Assembly (NCBI GenBank): GCA_934567115.1
Contig: CAKTJA010000041.1
Location: 1 to 9,491 of the forward strand
DNA: 9,491 nt
Source: an uncultured Oscillospiraceae bacterium
GTDB lineage: Bacteria; Bacillota; Clostridia; Oscillospirales; Oscillospiraceae
Reading direction: 5' to 3'
The stretch's first letter is position 1. Each line of letters begins with the position of its first letter. Shown one piece after another: positions 5,235 to 9,491 of this stretch. A model generated the notes under the pieces. It saw only the letters and a list, made by a program, of their open reading frames with translations, had not been told where the DNA came from and did no database searches. Made by a program: the position numbers and the translations under genes.

Positions 5235-8186
5235 ATGAAAGCATTTTCCCGCAGACTTATCTCAGCCGCGCTGTCGCTTGCGCTGACGGCGGCGCTTGCC
5301 CCTGCGGCGGCGGCCTCGGTCGCGCTCGGCGACGATCTTGCCGCGTACACAACGGCGCTTCATCAGGGCGTCGAGCTTGCCGAGGGAACGTTCTGGAGCA
5401 ACACCTACTCCGACCTCCGGCAGGAGAACTACATAGTATATACGCCCAACAGCGCCGTCGCGCCCGTCGTCACCTACGGCGACTGCGTTACGGCGACGAG
5501 CAGCGTGTACGACGCCGCCAAAGCGCTGGAGGAGCAGGGTCTGCGCGTGGTCGCGGGGATCAACGGCGACTACTTCGGCATGAACAACGGCGTGCCGCTC
5601 GGCACGGTGATGACGCAGGGCGTGCTGCGCGCCGCGTCTCCCGTGAACTACGCCGCCGGCTTCCGCGCGGACGGCTCCGCCATCCTCGGCGCGCCGGAGC
5701 TGAAGCTGCGCGCGGAAAGCGCCTACGGCGGCTTTGACCTCGCCTGCGTCAATCAGGTGCGCTATTCCTACGGCGGCGTTTATCTTTACACACACGACTT
5801 CAATTCCCGCCGGACCACCGGCACCAGCGAGGCGGGCTACGACGTGGTCTGCTCCGCACAGGACGGACGGCTGAGCATCGGCGAGACGCTGACGCTCACG
5901 GTCGAGCAGGTCCTGCCCGAGGCGACGGACACCGTCATCGAGGAAGGGAAATACGTTCTGACGGCGAATCTCCTCTCCGGAGAGGAGAACCTTGCCCTGC
6001 TGCGCCCGCTGACCGTCGGCGATACGCTGACCGTCTCCGTCACCGCCGCCGACGAGGGCTGGAACGACGTGGAGTACATGATCGGCGCGCTCTATCAGCT
6101 CGTGAAGGACGGCGCGGTATGCGAGGGGCTTGAGGCGGGGGCCGCGCCGCGCACCGCCATCGGCCTTCGCGAGGACGGCAGCACCGTGCTCTACACCATC
6201 GACGGACGGCTGCGCGGCTATTCCATCGGCGCGACGCTCACACAGGTCGCCGAGCGCATGGTCGAGCTTGGCTGCGTAAGCGCGCTGAGTCTTGACGGCG
6301 GCGGCTCGACGACGGTATGCGCCACGCTGCCCGGTGACGAGAACGCCGGCGTGTACAACACGCCCTCCGAGGGGCGGCTGCGCGCGGTGACGAATCACAT
6401 CTTCCTCGTCGCGTCGAACGAGCCGAGCGGCGTACTCGACCATATCTGGCTGCGCGCCGAGAGCGACCGCGTGCTTGCCGGCGCGCAGGTCGGCCTTCGT
6501 GCCGCGGCGATCGACACGAACTATCTGAAAACGGGGGACGTCGTTTCCATGGCGAGCGACCGGGGCCGCGTGTACGAGGACGAGCTGCTCGGGACCGTGC
6601 TGGACACGCCCCGCGAGGGCGGAACGGTGACCGTCGGGGCCAAGGCGGGCGGCAAATATACGACCGTCGAGATCGAGGTCGTTGAAACGCCGGACGTTAT
6701 TCAGCTTGGAAAGAGCGGAACGCTTGAGGCTCTGCGCGTCTCGCCCGGCGATTCCGTCGAGCTGACGGCGCGCGCCTACGCGAACCATCTGCGTCTGCTT
6801 GCGCAGAACGAGTGCTTCACATGGAGCGTGGACGGCGGGGCCGGCACGGTGGACGAGAGCGGCGTATTCACCGCCGTCGATCAGGCGGCCTACGGCACGC
6901 TGAGCGTCTCCGCCGGGAAACTGACGCAGACCGTCCCCGTCTACGTCAGCACGGACCCGCAGATCCTGCTTGACGGCTTCGAGGAGAAGCAGACCGTTTT
7001 TGCGGGGAACACGGACAAGAGCTTTGTACGCTTCGGCTCCGCCTCGGCGCGCTGGGACTATGACGCGCAGTCCGACCCCGAGACTGCGGACAAACCGTCC
7101 GCGCGCGCGGAGCAGAGCTATTCCGTCCCCTCTGGCTATGACCGTGTGGCACTCTGGGTCTTCGGCGACGGCAGCGGCGCGCGTCTTTCGCTGACGACGG
7201 ACGCGGGTGAAACGGAAGCCGTCCGGGTGGACTTCACCGGCTGGCGGCAGCTTGGATTCGCGCTTCCGTCCGGCGCGCAAGCGGTGACAGGGATCGTTCT
7301 GCGGACGGATAAGCCCGCAGCCGGCACGCTCTACCTCGATCAGCTCACCGTTTCCAAGGGCAGCGTCGAGGATACCGCCGCACCCGAGATCGCGCTTGCG
7401 CTCTCCGAGGACGGCAGCGCGCTGACCGGAAAGATCTTCGACGCGGTGGACGGCGGCATGCTCTCCGAGCTGTGCGTGACGCTTGACGGCAAGGCGCTGA
7501 GCTATACCTACGATCACCAGACCGGCGCGCTGTACGCGGCGCTTCCCGCCTCCACCGGCGCGGTGCGCCACATCACCGTCGTGGCTGCGGACGCAGCCGG
7601 CAACCGCTCCCGCAAGGCGCTCGGGCTGATCCCGCAGGGTCTGTCCCCGGCCTTCCCGGACATGGAGGGGCATCTGTCAAATGCGGCGGTCAGCTATCTC
7701 AAGTCCACCGGCATCACCACCGGCGACGATCACGGCCGCTTCAATCCGGACAGCAGCATCACCCGGCAGGAGTTTGCCGTGCTGCTCAGCCGCTGGCTTG
7801 CGCCCGTGCAGGACGCTTCCGCAGTTGAGCTTCCCTTTGCCGACAGCGGCGAGATCGCCGACTGGGCGCTGGACGGCGTTCGCGCCATGTACGCTGCGGG
7901 CGTGACGAAGGGCAGCGAGGACCTTGACGGCAGACTGTGCTTCTACCCGCTGGCGACCATCAGCCGGCAGGAGGCCATGACCATGCTCGGGCGGCTGCTT
8001 GAGCTTGGCTACACCGCTGCGGAGCAGACCTTTACCGACAGCGGCGAGATCGCCGACTGGGCGCGTGGGCACATTGATACGCTCTGCGCCGTCGGCGCGC
8101 TCATGCCCTATGAGGACGGCGGCATCCGTCCCACACAGGCCATCACGCGCGCGCAGGTCGCCGACCTTCTGTACAGCCTCTCCTGA
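5235..8186 (+). CDS. Secreted phosphodiester glycosidase (NAGPA domain) with Ig-like regions and three SLH repeats
   Basis: Predicted exported surface enzyme, 983 residues. A signal peptide (1-28: basic start, hydrophobic core, small residues APAAAAS at the cleavage site) is followed by a NAGPA-type domain at about 80-395. That family cleaves sugar-phosphate diesters such as GlcNAc-1-phosphodiesters, and bacterial members are linked to surface glycans. Its marks are GINGDYFG at 108-115, PRTAIGLREDGS at 305-316 and SLDGGGSTTV at 352-361. Then come Ig-like beta regions (about 400-485 and 487-572), a jelly-roll or carbohydrate-binding-like region opening with DGFEE (about 577-708) and another Ig-like module (about 713-797). 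Three SLH repeats follow at about 806-855, 868-921 and 933-983, which in Firmicutes usually bind pyruvylated wall polymer. Their TRAE-type motifs read ITRQE, ISRQE and ITRAQ. It starts with AGAAGGAG seven bases before the ATG and has its own promoter. Domain limits between 400 and 800 are estimates and the true substrate is unknown. Confidence 0.9.
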   Translation: MKAFSRRLISAALSLALTAALAPAAAASVALGDDLAAYTTALHQGVELAEGTFWSNTYSDLRQENYIVYTPNSAVAPVVTYGDCVTATSSVYDAAKALEEQGLRVVAGINGDYFGMNNGVPLGTVMTQGVLRAASPVNYAAGFRADGSAILGAPELKLRAESAYGGFDLACVNQVRYSYGGVYLYTHDFNSRRTTGTSEAGYDVVCSAQDGRLSIGETLTLTVEQVLPEATDTVIEEGKYVLTANLLSGEENLALLRPLTVGDTLTVSVTAADEGWNDVEYMIGALYQLVKDGAVCEGLEAGAAPRTAIGLREDGSTVLYTIDGRLRGYSIGATLTQVAERMVELGCVSALSLDGGGSTTVCATLPGDENAGVYNTPSEGRLRAVTNHIFLVASNEPSGVLDHIWLRAESDRVLAGAQVGLRAAAIDTNYLKTGDVVSMASDRGRVYEDELLGTVLDTPREGGTVTVGAKAGGKYTTVEIEVVETPDVIQLGKSGTLEALRVSPGDSVELTARAYANHLRLLAQNECFTWSVDGGAGTVDESGVFTAVDQAAYGTLSVSAGKLTQTVPVYVSTDPQILLDGFEEKQTVFAGNTDKSFVRFGSASARWDYDAQSDPETADKPSARAEQSYSVPSGYDRVALWVFGDGSGARLSLTTDAGETEAVRVDFTGWRQLGFALPSGAQAVTGIVLRTDKPAAGTLYLDQLTVSKGSVEDTAAPEIALALSEDGSALTGKIFDAVDGGMLSELCVTLDGKALSYTYDHQTGALYAALPASTGAVRHITVVAADAAGNRSRKALGLIPQGLSPAFPDMEGHLSNAAVSYLKSTGITTGDDHGRFNPDSSITRQEFAVLLSRWLAPVQDASAVELPFADSGEIADWALDGVRAMYAAGVTKGSEDLDGRLCFYPLATISRQEAMTMLGRLLELGYTAAEQTFTDSGEIADWARGHIDTLCAVGALMPYEDGGIRPTQAITRAQVADLLYSLS
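7840..7869 (+). repeat. 30-bp exact repeat inside SLH modules, first copy
   Basis: Identical over 30 bp to 8035-8064, 195 bp (65 codons) away and in the same frame. It encodes the DSGEIADWA opening of SLH repeat 2. The rest of the two modules differs. Confidence 0.9.
8035..8064 (+). repeat. 30-bp exact repeat inside SLH modules, second copy
   Basis: Partner of 7840-7869; it encodes the same DSGEIADWA opening in SLH repeat 3. Synonymous positions are identical too, which suggests recent duplication or gene conversion rather than protein-level selection alone. Confidence 0.9.
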
Positions 8187-8211
8187 AAACGCGGATCAAT
8201 GCCATCACACC

Positions 8212-8239
8212 GAGAGCCGGGACGAAACGTCCCGGCTCT
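8212..8239 (+). repeat. 28-bp palindromic repeat, first copy
   Basis: The arms AGAGCCGGGACG (8213-8224) and CGTCCCGGCTCT (8228-8239) pair perfectly around AAA. All 28 bases are identical to 8401-8428. It starts 25 bp after the SLH glycosidase stop and has no T-tract on either side, so on its own it is not a typical intrinsic terminator. Confidence 0.9.
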
Positions 8240-8278
8240 AACACTGTCAATAACATGGTAAATTTCCGGTAACGGTAA

Positions 8279-8363
8279 GGAAGCGTGTGCGCGGGAAACC
8301 CAGGAAGGGGGTCCTGCGCCATTGAAATCAACAGTTTTCAGAACTTTTTCAAAGTTCTGAAAA
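8279..8363 (-). repeat. Dispersed intergenic repeat, copy B (inverted relative to copy A)
   Basis: The reverse complement of 8279-8320 matches 3412-3453 at 36 of 42 positions without gaps. Between this core and the shared GAGCAGG block (8364-8370, minus strand), copy B has 43 nt where copy A has eight. The extra sequence is mainly the 14-bp perfect stem 8334-8347/8351-8364. Like copy A, it lies between convergent genes. Confidence 0.65.
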
Positions 8364-8364
8364 C
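8334..8364. repeat. Perfect 14-bp inverted repeat
   Basis: The 14-base left arm (8334-8347, starting GTTTTCAGAAC) pairs completely with 8351-8364 around a three-base TTC loop. It is AT-richer than its surroundings. It is the module missing from repeat copy A. Confidence 0.85.
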
Positions 8365-8367
8365 CTG

Positions 8368-8403
8368 CTCAGCGTGTCGAAAGCTTCTTTTCGACACGCT
8401 GAG
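8368..8403. repeat. Perfect 15-bp inverted repeat overlapping the terminator hairpin
   Basis: CTCAGCGTGTCGAAA (8368-8382) pairs fully with 8389-8403 around the six-base loop GCTTCT. Its last three bases, GAG at 8401-8403, are also the first three of the next hairpin, so the complete forms of both cannot coexist. Confidence 0.85.
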
Positions 8404-8436
8404 AGCCGGGACGAAACGTCCCGGCTCTCGGTTTTT
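8401..8436 (+). terminator. Strong intrinsic terminator (second 28-bp palindrome copy)
   Basis: GAGAGCCGGGACG (8401-8413) and CGTCCCGGCTCTC (8417-8429) form a perfect 13-bp stem with an AAA loop, followed by GG and five T's (8432-8436). On the plus strand it would end transcription from the SLH glycosidase gene, 215 bp upstream. Bases 8401-8428 are identical to 8212-8239. Confidence 0.75.
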
Positions 8437-8523
8437 ATGCGATTTTTCCTGACCGCTTATGTAAAATAAGCCGCCGCGCTCATGGCGGCCCGCCGGAAAG
8501 CGGCCGGCCCAGCGGCATGGCAA

Positions 8524-8554
8524 ACGGCTCTTGCCGAAATTCGGCAAGAGCCGT
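8524..8554. repeat. Perfect 15-bp palindrome around one central base
   Basis: ACGGCTCTTGCCGAA (8524-8538) is followed by a single A and then its exact reverse complement (8540-8554). No T-tract follows on either strand. It lies about 65 bp past the response regulator stop, so it may back up the terminator there or be another dispersed repeat. Confidence 0.75.
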
Positions 8555-8590
8555 CTGCGTGATTGTGTGGAGGGCGTTTCCGCCCCTGGT

Positions 8591-8618
8591 ATAAGAACCG
8601 CCGCAAGGCGGCTTTTAT
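8591..8618 (-). terminator. Terminator after the kdpE-like gene
   Basis: CCGCC (8598-8602) pairs with GGCGG (8607-8611) around GCAA. The flanks ATAAGA and TTTTAT let it work in both directions. On the minus strand it begins right at the response regulator TGA and is followed by TTCTTAT. On the plus strand it is followed by TTTT. The stem is short and the T-tract imperfect. Confidence 0.5.
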
Positions 8619-9331
8619 CATGTCTGCTCGTTCTCAAGCATCCGGTAGCCGACGCCGATCTCGGTAAATATGTACTCGGGCGCAGCCGGGTTCTTTTCGA
8701 TCTTGCGGCGGATGTTCGCCATGTTGACGCGCAGGATCTGGTTATCCGCCTTGGCCTTCGGCCCCCAGATCTCGCGAATGAGGAAATCATAGGTCAGCAC
8801 CTTGCCCGCGTACTTGCCGAGCAGCGCCACGATCTTAAACTCGTTGAGCGTCAGGTGCACATCCTCGCCCCCGACAAGAACATGATGCTTGTCGTAATCA
8901 ATGGTCAGATCGCGGACCGTGTACTTCCCGGACTGCGCGATGCCGTTGTTGTCAAGCGAGGTGCGCGTGTGGCGGATCGCCGTTCGGATCCGCGCAAGCA
9001 GCTCGGAGGTCCCGAAGGGCTTTTCAATGTAATCGTCCGCCCCGAGGTCGAGCGCCGCGACCTTATCGCCCTCATGCGTCCGTGCGGAGACCACGATGAC
9101 CGGCACGTTCGACCACGCGCGCACCTGCTCAAGCACCGACATTCCGTCCATATCCGGAAGGCCGAGGTCCAGAATGATAAGATCGGGACAATGCGACGAT
9201 ATCATCGAAAGCGCCTCTTTCGCGCCCCCGGCCAGCAGCGTGTCGAAGCCGTTGGCCGCCAGAATGGTGGACATAAAATTTCGGATGTTCTGCTCGTCCT
9301 CGACGATCAGAACCTTATCTCTGATCTTCAT
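8618..9331 (-). CDS. kdpE: KdpE-like OmpR/PhoB-family response regulator
   Basis: DNA-binding response regulator, 237 residues. The receiver domain (about 5-118) has acidic pocket E11/D12, phosphoacceptor D55 in LIILDLGLPDMDG, S82 in VVSAR and K104 in EKPFG. The winged-helix DNA-binding domain (about 135-232) has HLTLNEFKIVALL, GKVLTYDFLIREIWG and YIFTEIGVGYRM. The receiver segment WSNVPVIVVSAR-x5-DKVAALDLGADDY closely follows E. coli KdpE, which turns on the KdpFABC potassium ATPase when potassium is short. It starts at ATG 9331 with GAGAGGAG just upstream inside the sensor gene, overlapping that gene by 17 nt, so the two are probably translationally coupled. It is the last gene of its operon, with a terminator at its stop. 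No kdpABC is in view, so the target could be another potassium uptake system. Confidence 0.9.
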   Translation of the reverse strand: MKIRDKVLIVEDEQNIRNFMSTILAANGFDTLLAGGAKEALSMISSHCPDLIILDLGLPDMDGMSVLEQVRAWSNVPVIVVSARTHEGDKVAALDLGADDYIEKPFGTSELLARIRTAIRHTRTSLDNNGIAQSGKYTVRDLTIDYDKHHVLVGGEDVHLTLNEFKIVALLGKYAGKVLTYDFLIREIWGPKAKADNQILRVNMANIRRKIEKNPAAPEYIFTEIGVGYRMLENEQT

Positions 9332-9491
9332 CCCCCTGCTCCTCTCTCATGGGAAGATAGAACCGGAAGCAGGCTCCGCCCCCGGCGCAGTTCTCGGCAG
9401 TGATCCGTCCGCCGTGCGCCTTTACGATCGTCTGACAGACGGAAAGCCCGATCCCCATATTCTTTTTCATGTCAAACCCGCCGCCCTTCTC
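9315..9491 (-). CDS. kdpD: KdpD-like sensor histidine kinase, C-terminal end only
   Basis: Only the last 58 codons are in the window; the gene enters from the right edge and stops with TAA at 9317-9315. The piece is the end of a HATPase_c domain: the G2 box NMGIGLSVCQTIVKAHGG followed by the closing strand ending GGGACFRFYLP, then a short acidic tail. The GGACFR-x-LP ending resembles KdpD, and the neighbour is KdpE-like, so KdpD is the best reading. The N-terminal KdpD, USP and membrane regions that would prove it lie outside. The 17-nt overlap with the regulator supports a two-component operon. Confidence 0.8.
   Translation of the reverse strand, partial: EKGGGFDMKKNMGIGLSVCQTIVKAHGGRITAENCAGGGACFRFYLPMREEQGDEDQR

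Larger units (their letters stand above)
8187..8617. other. Gene-free, hairpin-dense convergent intergenic region
   Basis: Between the SLH glycosidase gene (plus) and the response regulator gene (minus) I find no credible gene, but about ten stem-loops: 8213-8239, 8301-8316, 8334-8364, 8368-8403, 8401-8429, 8470-8489, 8492-8504, 8524-8554, 8572-8585 and 8598-8611. The strongest have perfect stems of 12-15 bp. A dispersed repeat (copy B) and a duplicated 28-bp palindrome lie inside. Small open frames across this zone read through the palindromes and have no recognisable content. Confidence 0.8.

Noticed and set aside
5262..7673. 803-codon open frame on the minus strand
   Set aside because: It lies wholly antisense to the SLH glycosidase gene, whose domains are clear. 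It is rich in R, G, A, V and H as expected of a mirrored GC-rich codon pattern, and has no recognisable motif.
8212..8428. CRISPR array
   Set aside because: Only two 28-bp repeats 161 bp apart, both fully palindromic, with no further units and no cas genes.
8143..8790. Small minus-strand frames sharing the peptide EPGRFVPAL
   Set aside because: The shared peptide is just translation of the duplicated 28-bp palindrome; the frames cross terminators and have no good start sites.
8531..9403. 290-codon plus-strand open frame
   Set aside because: Antisense to the KdpE-like gene and to the end of the sensor gene; no motifs.

Overview
The window is GC-rich, and its gene content points to a spore-forming, S-layer-bearing Firmicute of class Clostridia, probably near the Oscillospiraceae (Oscillibacter/Lawsonibacter-like). 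The evidence is a spoVAC gene, SLH cell-wall anchoring modules, strong AGGAGG-type ribosome binding sites, a divergent second-type topoisomerase B subunit and high GC. The taxon is an inference from gene content, not from a marker-gene comparison.

Layout from left to right. (1) 1-1651, minus strand: the N-terminal 550 codons of a type IIA DNA topoisomerase B subunit that runs off the left edge. (2) 1652-2109: a 458-bp divergent intergenic region. It holds a structured leader and promoter for the topoisomerase, a perfect 9-bp inverted repeat, a cluster of three DnaA-box-like 9-mers (one exact TTATCCACA) and an extended -10 promoter for the next gene. (3) 2110-3300, plus: an iron-dependent alcohol dehydrogenase of the butanol dehydrogenase/YqhD type with all four metal ligands. 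(4) 3301-3460: a hairpin-rich convergent junction carrying one copy of a dispersed repeat. (5) 3461-3898, minus: SpoVAC, a spore dipicolinate-channel component, standing alone without spoVAD or spoVAE beside it. (6) 4013-5116, plus: HemW-like radical SAM protein, followed by a short intrinsic terminator. (7) 5235-8186, plus: a 983-residue secreted protein with a phosphodiester glycosidase (NAGPA) domain, Ig-like and jelly-roll-like regions and three C-terminal SLH repeats. (8) 8187-8617: a gene-free 430-bp stretch with about ten hairpins, a 28-bp palindrome present twice, a strong terminator, and an inverted second copy of the dispersed repeat seen in (4). (9) 8618-9491, minus: KdpE-like response regulator preceded by, and overlapping, the last 58 codons of a KdpD-like sensor kinase that runs off the right edge.

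The genes do not form one pathway. Only kdpD-kdpE is a clear operon. The others are mostly single transcription units in divergent and convergent pairs, each with its own promoter. No phage, transposase, CRISPR or defence genes were found. The least explained parts are the non-coding ones: the dispersed repeat that marks both convergent gene junctions, and the DnaA-box cluster with its neighbouring palindrome upstream of a topoisomerase gene.
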